Assembly (NCBI RefSeq): GCF_014946725.1
Contig: NZ_JACFXY010000014.1
Span: 1 to 64,000 of the forward strand
From: Mixta mediterraneensis
GTDB lineage: Bacteria > Pseudomonadota > Gammaproteobacteria > Enterobacterales > Enterobacteriaceae
Reading direction: 5' to 3'
DNA length: 64,000 nucleotides
Program-made: the position numbers and the translations under genes
Notes under the pieces: model-generated
Database searches by the model: none
What the model saw: the letters and a program-made list of their open reading frames with translations, nothing else
What the model was told of the DNA's origin: nothing
Shown: positions 1-9,055 of the stretch, one piece after another
Layout of the letters: the number at the start of each line of letters is the position of its first letter
How positions within the stretch are numbered: the first letter of the stretch is position 1

Positions 1-73
1 CGCTCGAATGATTCAAAGGGGGTGGGTCAGTTTTACTTTGGCAGGGTGGGTCAGAATTCGATCGGTATTGACA
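1..73 (+). mobile_element. IS21-family element, istB-side end (rest lies before the window)
   Basis: These 73 bases are identical, as reverse complement, to positions 60863-60935, the istB-side end of the complete IS21-family element further right. The outer boundary at 73 reads TGTCAATACCGATCG when reversed, the TGT start typical of IS21 ends. Bases 1-11 hold the last codons and TGA stop of istB, reading rightward. The element is inserted in ytfB and lies in the opposite orientation to the copy at 60863-62823. Confidence 0.93.
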
Positions 74-318
74 ACCAGCAGCGCGAGGACAATGCCACGG
101 CGATGCGGAGCAGGTAGCGGATCCATCCAGCGAATCGTGTCGGTGAAATGCCAGATACGCTGAAGCCAGGCAGGTAAGCGGGATGACGCGTCTGAAGCCA
201 TTCGTAATTCCTCCTCTCCGGCGGATTGCTGCGGCTTGCGCGAGGGCAGCCAGGCTTGCAGCCGGGATAAAATACGCGGTGCGCGCGTCCTGCGGCGTCG
301 TGGGGCAATCTGGCCCAT
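74..318 (-). pseudogene. ytfB: YtfB (OapA-family cell-division protein), 5' part only, cut by IS
   Basis: YtfB is an inner-membrane protein with a cytoplasmic N-terminus, one membrane helix and periplasmic peptidoglycan-binding domains; it is linked to cell division. The fragment keeps the conserved MDPLPxxHRRG motif and the start of the following hydrophobic segment, then runs into the IS at 73. Divergent placement next to fklB matches E. coli. The start at 318 has a purine-rich ribosome site (AAGAGAGAGAAC). An alternative ATG at 201, preceded by GGAGAGGAGG, would give an N-terminus of E. coli length, so the first 39 residues are uncertain. All periplasmic domains are lost unless they continue beyond the window on the other side of the IS. 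Confidence 0.85.
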
Positions 319-538
319 GTTCTCTCTCTTCAATTTGTGCCACCGACAAGGATAACCTTGTCGATTGTTATAGTATGGGCAATGTGGGCGCGCAGTGCCC
401 GCCAGCATTGATAAATTTGACCTGTGTATTGTTTCTCTTTCGCCGGGAAAAGTCATCTGCGACGCAGGGCATTTTACGCCAGCAGCCTGCGCTGTTATGC
501 TGCCCGTTCGAATTTTTCCCAGAGTGAAAGGAACGAAG

Positions 539-1159
539 ATGACAACCCCTTCTTTCGACAGCGTCGAAGCACAAGCAAGTTACGGTATTGGTTTACAGGT
601 TGGCCAGCAGCTGCTGGAATCTGGTCTGCAAGGTCTGCAACCAGAAGCACTGCTCGCGGGCCTGCGCGACGCGCTGGAAGGGAACTCACCGGCGGTGCCG
701 GTTGATGTTGTGCATCGTGCGCTGCGTGAAGTGCACGAACGTGCTGAAGGCGTACGCCGTGAACGTACCGAAGCGATGGCTGCTCAGGGCCAGGTATTTC
801 TGACTGAATATGCACAGCGTGAAGGCGTGAGCAGTACGGAATCTGGCTTGCAGTTCAGCGTAATCACCCAGGGCGACGGCCCTATCCCGTCTCGTCAGGA
901 TCGCGTTCGCGTTCATTACACCGGCAAGCTGATCGACGGCACGGTGTTTGACAGCTCGGTCGCACGTGGCGAGCCAGCAGAATTCCCGGTTAGCGGTGTT
1001 ATTGCTGGCTGGATTGAAGCGCTGACGCTGATGCCTGTTGGCTCAAAATGGGAATTAGTGATCCCGCATAATCTCGCATACGGCGAACGTGGCGCGGGCG
1101 CCTCTATCCCGCCATTCAGCACGCTGGTATTTGAAGTAGAACTGCTGGAAATTCTGTAA
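539..1159 (+). CDS. fklB: FKBP-type peptidyl-prolyl cis-trans isomerase FklB (FKBP22)
   Basis: Catalyses cis-trans isomerisation of X-Pro bonds during protein folding. The 206-residue protein has the E. coli FklB length: an N-terminal helical dimerisation domain (about 1-100) and a C-terminal FKBP domain (about 115-206) with [18 protein letters not shown] and [22 protein letters not shown]. The ATG at 539 follows GAAAGGAACGAAG, and a longer reading-frame extension upstream has no family support. It is transcribed away from ytfB and ends at a strong terminator. Confidence 0.96.
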   Translation: MTTPSFDSVEAQASYGIGLQVGQQLLESGLQGLQPEALLAGLRDALEGNSPAVPVDVVHRALREVHERAEGVRRERTEAMAAQGQVFLTEYAQREGVSSTESGLQFSVITQGDGPIPSRQDRVRVHYTGKLIDGTVFDSSVARGEPAEFPVSGVIAGWIEALTLMPVGSKWELVIPHNLAYGERGAGASIPPFSTLVFEVELLEIL

Positions 1160-1177
1160 CGCTTCTGGCAACGTCAT

Positions 1178-1207
1178 AAAAAAACCAGCCTTTGGGCTGG
1201 TTTTTTT
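1178..1207 (+). terminator. Rho-independent terminator after fklB
   Basis: Stem CCAGCC-TTT-GGGCTGG is preceded by an A tract and followed by seven T. The flanking A and T runs mean it could also stop transcription on the opposite strand, coming from cpdB. Confidence 0.9.
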
Positions 1208-1361
1208 ATGCAATGGTTAAACCGTGTGAATCAAACGGATTGCGCGCCGGGTATGGGATGTTTTAGCCACAAGTCCCCTCAACGGGCCGTTATGCACCAG
1301 CATGGAGCGCTGGCGCATCATGCTGCTAACCGTGCCTGACTGGCGTAGAAAGGCTGGCCAC

Positions 1362-3311
1362 TTAATCGGCCTGCTTTTGCAAATCTGCCTGCCAAATCGC
1401 AAAACCGCGCTCATCGCTACCTTTCGGCTGCATCGGATATTGCGCGTGCTGCTTAATAAAGCCATTGGCTTTATTTCCTGGGGCGGTTTCAAAACGAATA
1501 TCCAGCGGGATCGCGGCTGTGATCGGGGCCAGACGCCAGTTATTATCCGCTTGCGGCTGCACTTCATCGTGCTTTTTGGTTTCTGTACTAATATAAGCCG
1601 CCACTACCGAGCGATTCTCATCCGGCGAAGCAAACGCAATATACCTGTCGCCCGTCCCGGCAAATTTGCCGCCGTAAGCGCGGTAATTGTTCGTCGCGAC
1701 GAGGAAAATGGCCGCCGGATCTATCGGCTTGCCTTGCCAGCTAAGCTGTTTAATGCGCGAAGCCGCGGGATGGATGAGCTGGCATTCCGCGTCATAACGA
1801 GCAGGTTGCGTTACGTCGATCTGATATTTCACACCATCAATCACATCAAAATTGTAGGTACGAAAATCCCAGTTAATCAGTGATTGCGGCTGGCTGCTGG
1901 TGGGATCAATTTGATTAAACTGACCTGCTGAGCATTCCAGCCACTCTTTCACCTGCGCACCGCTGATTTTCATCACCACCAGAGTATTGGGATAGAGATA
2001 CAGGTCAGCAGCGTTACGGAAGGTCAGCGGGCCTTTCTCAACCTCTACGTAGCTGGCGGGATCGTTTTTACGTTCACCGGCTTTAAAGGGGGCGGCAGCT
2101 GAAAGTACCGGTAAACGTCCTAAATCAGGATCGCCCTGAATAAAATGTTCAACGTAGGCTCGCTGGGCATTGTTAACAATCTGTACCGTCGGATCGTCCT
2201 GCACCAGCGATAAATAGCTGTACATCACATCTGCGGATTTACCGATCGGCTGGGCAACAAATTCTCGCGTAGCACGATGATCATCAGCCAATATTTTTAC
2301 CAGGGCCGGATCTTCAGCAGCGAGTGGCTTCTTCTGTGCGGTATCATAAATTGGGCGCGCCTGCGCTTTGCCGCTGCTGACCCGCCAGTGTCCATTATCA
2401 TTATTCAGTACGAGGTCAACCACGCCGAGATGATCGCCCCACATTCCCGGCATTACCGCAGGAATACCATTCAGCGTGCCGTTAGTAATATCTGCGCCTT
2501 TGATCGCCGCAAAATCCTGGCTGGGGTATACCGCATGGGCGTGACCAAACAAAATTGCATCAATACCTTTAACCTGACTGAGGTAATAAACCGAGTTTTC
2601 GGCCATCGCATGGTAAGGCTCGCTGCTCAGGCCAGAATGCGGAACGGCAATAATCAGCTCAGCCCCCTGGGCGCGCATTTCAGGAATATAGCGGCGAGCG
2701 GTTTCGGTGATGTCATCGACGCGTACTTTTCCCTGTAAATTTGCTTTGTCCCACACCATGATTTGCGGTGGAACAAAACCGATGTAACCAATCTTCACGC
2801 TTTGGCGTTTGCCGTCGCGATCAATAACCTCCGTTGGTTTAATCAGATAAGGCGTAAACAGCGGTTTGCCGCTTTTCACATCAATGACGTTGGCGTTGAT
2901 ATAAGGAAAACGTGCGCCGGAGAGGGCTTTTTTCAGATAAGGCAAGCCGTAATTAAATTCATGGTTGCCAAGGTTACCCACGCTGTAATCCAGCGTATTC
3001 AGGGCTTTATACACCGGATGAATTTCGCCAGCCTGCATGCCTTTTGCCGCCATATAATCGCCCAGCGGGCTGCCCTGAATGATGTCGCCGTTATCCACCA
3101 GGACACTATTTTTGACCTCCTGACGGGCTGCATGGATCAGCGAGGCGGTGCGCACCAGGCCAAACTTCTCGGTTGGCGTATCCTTGTAATAATCGAAATC
3201 CATCATATTGCTGTGCAAATCGGTCGTTTCCAGCACGCGTAAATCTACGGTTGCTGCTGATAATGCGGTGGACATCCCAAACGCCAGTAACGTTATGCCA
3301 GGCTTAAACAT
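1362..3311 (-). CDS. cpdB: Periplasmic 2',3'-cyclic-nucleotide 2'-phosphodiesterase/3'-nucleotidase
   Basis: Hydrolyses 2',3'-cyclic nucleotides and 3'-nucleotides in the periplasm, salvaging nucleosides and phosphate. The 649-residue protein (E. coli 647) has a short signal peptide ending near SAATVDLR. The metallophosphoesterase motifs follow in order: [32 protein letters not shown] and [10 protein letters not shown] 5'-nucleotidase C-terminal domain follows. The ATG at 3311 is preceded by GGGAGCAGGAG; an in-frame extension upstream lacks a signal peptide. Divergent from cysQ, as in E. coli. Confidence 0.96.
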   Translation of the reverse strand: MFKPGITLLAFGMSTALSAATVDLRVLETTDLHSNMMDFDYYKDTPTEKFGLVRTASLIHAARQEVKNSVLVDNGDIIQGSPLGDYMAAKGMQAGEIHPVYKALNTLDYSVGNLGNHEFNYGLPYLKKALSGARFPYINANVIDVKSGKPLFTPYLIKPTEVIDRDGKRQSVKIGYIGFVPPQIMVWDKANLQGKVRVDDITETARRYIPEMRAQGAELIIAVPHSGLSSEPYHAMAENSVYYLSQVKGIDAILFGHAHAVYPSQDFAAIKGADITNGTLNGIPAVMPGMWGDHLGVVDLVLNNDNGHWRVSSGKAQARPIYDTAQKKPLAAEDPALVKILADDHRATREFVAQPIGKSADVMYSYLSLVQDDPTVQIVNNAQRAYVEHFIQGDPDLGRLPVLSAAAPFKAGERKNDPASYVEVEKGPLTFRNAADLYLYPNTLVVMKISGAQVKEWLECSAGQFNQIDPTSSQPQSLINWDFRTYNFDVIDGVKYQIDVTQPARYDAECQLIHPAASRIKQLSWQGKPIDPAAIFLVATNNYRAYGGKFAGTGDRYIAFASPDENRSVVAAYISTETKKHDEVQPQADNNWRLAPITAAIPLDIRFETAPGNKANGFIKQHAQYPMQPKGSDERGFAIWQADLQKQAD

Positions 3312-3602
3312 GCAATCTCCTGCTCCCAAAGGTTTAAGCTCCCAAAATAATGTAAAAGCTTGATGGATGGTCATTTTAAAACGTGATGTATATAACGCTT
3401 TGATGCTTTGGGAGCGGGCTTGCAAATTTCAGATTTTGCCGTCGCGGCGCAAGTGTGGCGATGCGGATTGAACTATGGTATTGATATATCTATGAAATGC
3501 TTTGCTGTAGTGTGGTCACACAGCGCAGATAGCGGAGCGGCTAAATGTAACCGATCGGGTGCTGAGATAGATACGCAGCATTCGCATAACACGAGGTGAA
3601 AA

Positions 3603-4346
3603 ATGTTAGAGCAAATCTGCCAACTGGCGCGTGAAGCGGGCGACGCCATTATGCAAGTTTACAACGGTGCGGCACCGCTTGACGTTGCTCGCAAGTCTGA
3701 TGATTCGCCTGTCACCGCAGCGGACATCGCGGCACACAATATTATTGTCCACGGCTTAAAGCAGCTGTCACCCGATGTTCCGGTACTGTCAGAAGAAGAT
3801 CCACCCGGTTGGGATGTTCGTCAGCACTGGCAGCGTTACTGGCTGGTGGATCCACTGGATGGCACCAAAGAGTTCCTGAAGCGTAACGGTGAGTTCACTG
3901 TCAATATCGCGCTGATTGAACAAGGCAAACCGGTGCTGGGCGTGGTTTATGCTCCCGCGTTAGGCGTGATGTATGCGGCAGCAGAAGGTAAAGCCTGGAA
4001 AGAAGAGAGCGGTCAGCGCACACAAATTCATGTGCAGGAGGCGCGTCCGCCGCTGGTGGTAGTCAGCCGTTCACACGGTAATGATGATGAGATGAAAGAA
4101 TATTTGAAACAGCTGGGCGAGCATCAGACGGTTGCCACCGGTTCCTCGCTGAAGTTCTGCCTGGTGGCGGAAGGCAAGGCTCAGTTGTATCCGCGTTTTG
4201 GACCGACCAATATCTGGGATACGGGCGCAGGTCACGCGGTCGCGATGGCGGCCGGGGCACATGTGCATGACTGGCAGGGAAAAACACTGGATTACGCGCC
4301 ACGGGAATCTTTCCTGAACCCTGGCTTCCGCGTTTCACTGTTCTGA
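3603..4346 (+). CDS. cysQ: 3'(2'),5'-bisphosphate nucleotidase CysQ
   Basis: Converts 3'-phosphoadenosine 5'-phosphate (PAP), the by-product of sulfate assimilation, to AMP and phosphate. The 247-residue inositol-monophosphatase-fold protein carries the metal motifs EEDPP (about 67), [10 protein letters not shown] (about 88) and the C-terminal WDTGAGHAV. The start follows ACGAGGTGAAAA. The 291-base gap to cpdB should hold both divergent promoters. Confidence 0.96.
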   Translation: MLEQICQLAREAGDAIMQVYNGAAPLDVARKSDDSPVTAADIAAHNIIVHGLKQLSPDVPVLSEEDPPGWDVRQHWQRYWLVDPLDGTKEFLKRNGEFTVNIALIEQGKPVLGVVYAPALGVMYAAAEGKAWKEESGQRTQIHVQEARPPLVVVSRSHGNDDEMKEYLKQLGEHQTVATGSSLKFCLVAEGKAQLYPRFGPTNIWDTGAGHAVAMAAGAHVHDWQGKTLDYAPRESFLNPGFRVSLF

Positions 4347-4352
4347 GATGAA

Positions 4353-4374
4353 AACGGGAGGTTTTCCTCCCGTT
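4353..4374. terminator. Hairpin terminator between convergent cysQ and ytfJ
   Basis: Perfect 9-bp stem AACGGGAGG/CCTCCCGTT with a TTTT loop. It sits 6 bases after the cysQ stop and 12 bases from the ytfJ stop. There is no long T tract, so efficiency is uncertain. Confidence 0.7.
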
Positions 4375-4386
4375 AATCAATGCGGC

Positions 4387-4944
4387 TTACTGTTTCAGCA
4401 AGGCCTGCAATAATGACATCACCTGTTTTATTTCGTCCTGAGTCAGTGAGCCGTCTTTAACAAAGCGCACATGCCCGCTTTTATCCAGCACGACAATCGC
4501 GGAACTGCCTTCTTCCAGCTGCCAGGCTTTCTGCACATTGCCCTGGCTATCAACAATAAATTGTGACCACGGATAGTGCTGCTTGTTAGTCTGGATGCTG
4601 CTGCGTACAAACATGCCAGTGCCGGGGATGGCATCATCCGTATTAACCACGGTGTTGGTCTGATAGCGATCGTGCGGCAACCTGGCGGATTTAATTGCTT
4701 CAATCAGCGCCGCATTCTTTTCTTTTGCTGATGAACGACCGGCAATATGCTGAATTACGCGTACCTTTCCGTTCAGTTGCACACTGTTCCAGCTTCTGTA
4801 ACTAAACTTATCCTGTTGCCAAATCAGTTCGCCTTTGTCGTTAACGCCCACCGCAGGAACACGTTCGCCCTGTTTAATAGCATGGGCCAGCACGCTAACC
4901 GGCATGAACATCGCAAAAACCGCTGCCGCTACCGTTATTCGCAT
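4387..4944 (-). CDS. ytfJ: YtfJ family periplasmic protein
   Basis: Exported protein of unknown function with a thioredoxin-like fold. A signal peptide (residues 1-20, ending VSVLA-HA) precedes a compact 165-residue domain. The conserved segments include GERVPAVGVNDKGEL, KVRVIQHIAGRSSAKEKN and a C-terminal KDGSLTQDEIKQVM. No CxxC pair is present, so a classical thioredoxin reaction is not expected. Length (185) matches E. coli YtfJ (184). Confidence 0.93.
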   Translation of the reverse strand: MRITVAAAVFAMFMPVSVLAHAIKQGERVPAVGVNDKGELIWQQDKFSYRSWNSVQLNGKVRVIQHIAGRSSAKEKNAALIEAIKSARLPHDRYQTNTVVNTDDAIPGTGMFVRSSIQTNKQHYPWSQFIVDSQGNVQKAWQLEEGSSAIVVLDKSGHVRFVKDGSLTQDEIKQVMSLLQALLKQ

Positions 4945-5258
4945 ACAAGCTCCTTTGGTGATCCGACCAGTTAGTCATTTTATTGCAATAGTAAGCAGCG
5001 AAGATAAGGCTGTCGCGAAAATGTTTCATCTTTGTTACGGGCGCCACAATTATTTAACGACCGAAGGTTTATACTGGCTTAAATGAACGTGCTAACAGAG
5101 TGTTCTGTAATGGTGTGTAAACTCAGTAAAAAAATTCAATTTTCGGAACATGCGTAACGCAGAGTGTTCTATAGTTTATCCGCAATTCGCGCTTCAAGGG
5201 CTCGTACCGATTTTGGAAACGGCGAAGCGTGTTTATAAATGTTCAGGAGTTAAACAGT
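4945..5258. promoter_or_regulatory. Divergent ytfJ/ytfK intergenic region with an 11-bp direct repeat
   Basis: This 314-base non-coding stretch should hold the promoters of ytfJ and ytfK. An exact direct repeat CAGAGTGTTCT occurs at 5096-5106 and 5160-5170, upstream of ytfK. A CTGTAAT...GTGTAAA pair at 5105-5121 resembles a degenerate Pho box (ytfK is in the E. coli PhoB regulon) but the spacing is 10, not 11. No other gene is seen. Confidence 0.5.
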
Positions 5259-5465
5259 ATGAAGATCTTCCAACGCTATAATCCGCTACAAATAGCGAAA
5301 TACGTAAAAACGTTATTCAAAGGAAGGTTGTATATCAAGGATGTTGGCGCGTTTGAGTTTGATAAAGGAAAAGTTTTGATTCCGCGCGTCAAAGACAAAC
5401 AGCATCTGAGCGTAATGTCAGAAATCAATCGCCAGGTTGTGCGTCTCAAGCTTGAGTTCAACTAA
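5259..5465 (+). CDS. ytfK: YtfK, SpoT-associated stress protein
   Basis: Small cytoplasmic protein (68 residues, the same length as in E. coli). E. coli YtfK binds SpoT and promotes (p)ppGpp accumulation under phosphate or fatty-acid starvation. Almost every residue can be aligned with the E. coli protein ([35 protein letters not shown]). The ATG at 5259 follows TTCAGGAG. Confidence 0.95.
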   Translation: MKIFQRYNPLQIAKYVKTLFKGRLYIKDVGAFEFDKGKVLIPRVKDKQHLSVMSEINRQVVRLKLEFN

Positions 5466-5473
5466 GCAAACAG

Positions 5474-5500
5474 AAGGGCGCCGTTGGCGCCCTTAGTATT
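5474..5500. terminator. Bidirectional terminator between ytfK and paeA
   Basis: Stem AAGGGCGCC-GTT-GGCGCCCTT, then AGTATTTT on the ytfK side. It lies 9 bases after the ytfK stop and just before the convergent paeA stop. Confidence 0.8.
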
Positions 5501-6823
5501 TTACTCTTCACTGCTTTTTGTGACGTTCAGTACCGGCGGACGCTCATCAATCCGCGTCACTAAGAGCTGGTCAATGCGATAACTGTCAATATCTACCACT
5601 TCAAACTTAAATCCGGCAAACTTTACAAAGTCGGTGCGTTTCGGAATTTTTCGCAGCATATACATCATAAAGCCGCCAATAGTTTCGTAGTTGCCGGACT
5701 GTGGAAACTCATCGATATGCAGCACACGCATCACGTCATCGATTGGCGTACCGCCTTCTACCAGCCATGAATTTTCATCACGCGCCACAATTTGTTCTTC
5801 CATGCCCTGACCCACTAAATCACCCATCAGCGTGGTCATTACGTCATTTAGCGTAATAATGCCCACCACCAACGCGTATTCATTCATGATCACCGCAAAG
5901 TCTTCACCGGCAGTTTTAAAACTTTCCAGCGCTTCTGACAGCGTCAGCGTATCCGGCACGATCAACGCAGAACGGATTTGCAGGCCGCTGTTTAACGTCA
6001 TACTTTGATTACCCAGTACGCGCAGCAGCAATTCTTTGGAATCAACATAGCCAACGATATGGTCAATATCGCCGCTGCATACCAGAAATTTGGAATGGGG
6101 ATGTTCAGCGATTTTAGTTTTAAGGCTGTTTTCTTCTTCGTTCAGATCGAACCAGACAATATTTTCACGCGAGGTCATGGAAGAAGGAACGGTTCGCGAC
6201 TCCAGCTCAAACACATTTTCAATGAGTTCATGCTCTTGCTTACGCAGCACACCGGCGAGCGCACCCGCTTCCACTACCGCGTAAATATCATCGGAGGTGA
6301 TGTCATCTTTACGCACCATTGGCAGCTTGAAGATCCGAAAGAAGACGTTAGCCAGACCGTTAAACAAAAATACCAGCGGGCGAAACAGCATCAGGCAGAA
6401 GCGCATCGGATTGATGATGCGCAAGGCGACAGTTTCAGGCGCAATCATACCAACGCGTTTTGGCGTCAGGTCGGCAAACAGAATAAACAGGCTGGTGACG
6501 ATGGTGAAAGAGCAGATAAAGCTGAGTTGATCGGCAAGGACCGGATCGACAAAGCGACGAAATAACTGGCTGAAAGCAGGAGAAAAAGCCGCATCACCGA
6601 CGATACCGCCGAGGATGGCGACCGCATTCAGGCCGATTTGCACCACAGTAAAGAACATACCGGGTGTTTCCTGCATTTTTAATACACGTTGTGCATTAAC
6701 GTTGCCTTCATCGGCCAGCAGTTTAAGTTTGATCTTGCGAGCGGCTGCCAGCGAGATTTCCGAGAGGGAGAAAAAGGCACTGATTACAATCAGTAAAAGA
6801 ATGACAAGCAAGCTATCTAACAT
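5501..6823 (-). CDS. paeA: Polyamine exporter PaeA (YtfL; DUF21/CBS/CorC_HlyC family)
   Basis: Inner-membrane protein that in E. coli and Salmonella exports cadaverine and putrescine and protects stationary cells. Order in the 440 residues: DUF21 membrane domain (about 1-200, starting with the helix LLVILLLIVISAFFSLSEISLA), two CBS motifs (about 215-340) and a CorC_HlyC domain (about 350-430). E. coli YtfL has 447 residues. The ATG at 6823 has only a weak ribosome site (TTGGATCT), and a base-paired segment lies 28 bases upstream. In E. coli msrA sits between this gene and tamA; here it is absent. Confidence 0.94.
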   Translation of the reverse strand: MLDSLLVILLLIVISAFFSLSEISLAAARKIKLKLLADEGNVNAQRVLKMQETPGMFFTVVQIGLNAVAILGGIVGDAAFSPAFSQLFRRFVDPVLADQLSFICSFTIVTSLFILFADLTPKRVGMIAPETVALRIINPMRFCLMLFRPLVFLFNGLANVFFRIFKLPMVRKDDITSDDIYAVVEAGALAGVLRKQEHELIENVFELESRTVPSSMTSRENIVWFDLNEEENSLKTKIAEHPHSKFLVCSGDIDHIVGYVDSKELLLRVLGNQSMTLNSGLQIRSALIVPDTLTLSEALESFKTAGEDFAVIMNEYALVVGIITLNDVMTTLMGDLVGQGMEEQIVARDENSWLVEGGTPIDDVMRVLHIDEFPQSGNYETIGGFMMYMLRKIPKRTDFVKFAGFKFEVVDIDSYRIDQLLVTRIDERPPVLNVTKSSEE

Positions 6824-7315
6824 ATGAGATCCAAAGGGTTATCCACTTGTCATTTTTGGCCTGGGCAGCGTGCGGGTAAGAGCGTACGTCATGTACTTAC
6901 CAGTCAGTCTGGGCTATCCGTGCCAAAAATGTCTGCGCCAATTCGACAAGAAGGGTAAATGTCGGGGCAGAAATGAAAACAGGCGATATGCCTGTGGTGG
7001 CTGATTATAGCAGCAGCCATATTGTCGCCGCCAGAGGGCGAATCGCGGCATTAATGGCAAATATCCGGCTTAACGTGTTTTAGAGTCTTGGGATTATTCT
7101 GAGTGAGGCGGGTCAGAAAGCGGATCATCCGCGCAGTTGTTGTATCGATCCCGACATTTGCCGACAATAGACGTCGATTTGACTTAGATAATGTTTTTAG
7201 TCGTCGTTTAAAAAAGTAAGGCTATGATGATGTTATTGCCATCGGGTTTGGCCTGACAAAAATGATTAATGAGGGCTCTGTGGAAAAGGGGCCGGCATGA
7301 TTAACAGGAGTACAA
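6824..7315. other. paeA/tamA divergent intergenic region without a gene
   Basis: This 492-base gap should contain both promoters. The only strong structure is the paired segment at 6851-6931 on the paeA side. Bases 6932-7315 show no convincing gene; an msrA reading frame, expected here from E. coli synteny, is not found on either strand. TGATTAACAGGAG before 7316 is the tamA ribosome site. Confidence 0.6.
6851..6931 (-). promoter_or_regulatory. Putative structured 5' leader of paeA
   Basis: A perfect 10-bp closing stem joins CATTTTTGGC (6851-6860) to GCCAAAAATG (6922-6931). Inside, a nested hairpin pairs GTAA (6876-6879) with TTAC (6897-6900) and GTAC (6884-6887) with GTAC (6893-6896). If transcribed with paeA, the element ends 28 bases before the start codon, which has a weak ribosome site. 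I recognise no described RNA family; it lacks the GGGGAGTA and GAGACCTTGCC signatures of the yybP-ykoY leader found upstream of alx. A protein-binding dyad is the alternative. Confidence 0.45.
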
Positions 7316-9055
7316 GTGCCAAAATTTTATAATTATTGTATGGTCAGCCTGCTGCTTGTCGCGCCAGCGCTTGGGGCAGCGACAGTACGATTGCAGTTGG
7401 AAGGGTTAACCGGGGATTTACAAAAAAACGTCAGGGCGCGCCTGTCGACTATCGGCAGCGATGAGGTCTCAAATGATGGCCGTTTCCGCGCACGCGTGTC
7501 GGAAGCGGTTAAAGAAGGGCTACGCGCGCTGGGTTATTACGAACCTGAAATCGCTTTTGAATCACGTCCGGCATCCGCTCAGGGTGGGCGTCCGTTACTG
7601 ATTGCCCGCGTAACGCCGGGTGAACCGGTAAAAATTGGCGGTAGCACGATTGTTATTGAAGGCGAGGCGAAAAACGACGCCGATTATAAAGCATGGGTAG
7701 AACAAGGTCGGCCGAAAGTTGGCACCCAACTGAATCACGGCCAGTATGACAAATTCAAAAGCGGTTTTTCGAATCTTGCCTTGCGCAACGGCTATTTCGA
7801 CGGCGATTTCAAAAAAAGCCAGCTCGGCGTATCGGTCGAACGACGCGAAGCTTTTTGGGACATTGATTACGACAGCGGCCCGCGCTATCGCTTCGGCGAT
7901 GTCAGCTTTGAAGGTTCGCAAATTCGTGATGAATATCTGCACAATCTGGTGCCGTTTAAAAAGGGCGATTACTACAGCTCGCGCGATCTGGCAGAGCTAA
8001 ACCGCCGCCTGTCGGCCACTGGCTGGTTTAATTCAGTGGTGGTTGCGCCAGAATTTAAAGAAGGGCGAAAAACCAAAGTGCTGCCGCTCAGCGCGGCGGT
8101 CTCGCCGCGCGTTGAAAACACCATCGAAACGGGTGTCGGCTATTCAACGGATGTCGGTCCACGTCTGAAAGGCACCTGGAAGAAACCGTGGATAAACGAT
8201 CGCGGCCACAGTCTGACGACGAGCGCCTACCTTTCTGCACCAGAGCAGCAACTCGATTTCACTTACAAAGTTCCGCTGCTAAAAAGCCCGCTTGAGCAGT
8301 ATTACACCTTCTCCGGCGGTTTGAAGCGCACCGATCTCAACGATACGGAATCCGATACTTCCACCCTTGCGGTATCGCGTTACTGGGATAACAGCTCCGG
8401 CTGGCAAAAAGCGATCAACCTGCGCTGGAGGCTCGACCACTTTACCCAGGGCAACGTGACGAACACCACGATGCTGCTTTATCCTGGCGTCAGCCTGAAC
8501 CGTACCCGTTCACGGGGGGGGTTGATGCCCACCTGGGGGGATTCGCAGCGCTATTCAGTGGATGTGTCTGATACAACCTGGGGATCGGATGTGGATTTCC
8601 TGATCCTGCAGGCGCAAAACGTCTGGATCCGCACCCTGGGCGATAAACATCGCTTCGTCGTTCGCGGCAATGTTGGCTGGATCGAAACCAACGATTTCGA
8701 CAAAGTGCCGCCGGATCTGCGCTTCTTCGCTGGCGGTGACCGCAGTATTCGCGGCTATAAATATAAAGACATTTCACCGCGCGACAGTGACGGCAAGCTG
8801 ACCGGCGCCTCGAAACTGGCTACCGGATCGCTGGAATATCAATACAACGTGACCGGAAAATGGTGGGGCGCGGTATTCGTGGATTCTGGCGAAGCGGTTA
8901 ACGATATTAAGCAGAGTAATTTCAAAACTGGCGCAGGCGTTGGCGTGCGCTGGTCATCGCCGGTTGGACCGATTAAGTTCGATATTGCCCGGCCGATAGG
9001 TGATAGCGAGGAACATGGATTGCAATTTTATATAGGACTGGGGCCTGAACTATGA
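7316..9055 (+). CDS. tamA: Translocation and assembly module subunit TamA (Omp85 family)
   Basis: Outer-membrane Omp85 protein that works with TamB in autotransporter assembly and phospholipid movement between membranes. The 579 residues comprise a signal peptide (about 1-21, ending ALGA), three POTRA domains (about 22-270) and a 16-strand beta-barrel with the lid-lock motif [12 protein letters not shown] near residue 470. It starts at GTG with AACAGGAG upstream; no ATG fits the signal peptide better. The stop overlaps the tamB start by 4 bases (ATGA), indicating translational coupling. Confidence 0.96.
   Translation: MPKFYNYCMVSLLLVAPALGAATVRLQLEGLTGDLQKNVRARLSTIGSDEVSNDGRFRARVSEAVKEGLRALGYYEPEIAFESRPASAQGGRPLLIARVTPGEPVKIGGSTIVIEGEAKNDADYKAWVEQGRPKVGTQLNHGQYDKFKSGFSNLALRNGYFDGDFKKSQLGVSVERREAFWDIDYDSGPRYRFGDVSFEGSQIRDEYLHNLVPFKKGDYYSSRDLAELNRRLSATGWFNSVVVAPEFKEGRKTKVLPLSAAVSPRVENTIETGVGYSTDVGPRLKGTWKKPWINDRGHSLTTSAYLSAPEQQLDFTYKVPLLKSPLEQYYTFSGGLKRTDLNDTESDTSTLAVSRYWDNSSGWQKAINLRWRLDHFTQGNVTNTTMLLYPGVSLNRTRSRGGLMPTWGDSQRYSVDVSDTTWGSDVDFLILQAQNVWIRTLGDKHRFVVRGNVGWIETNDFDKVPPDLRFFAGGDRSIRGYKYKDISPRDSDGKLTGASKLATGSLEYQYNVTGKWWGAVFVDSGEAVNDIKQSNFKTGAGVGVRWSSPVGPIKFDIARPIGDSEEHGLQFYIGLGPEL

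Noticed and set aside
5105-5121. Pho box upstream of ytfK
   Set aside because: The two half-sites CTGTAAT and GTGTAAA are spaced by 10 rather than 11 bases and the match is weak; left as a possibility only.
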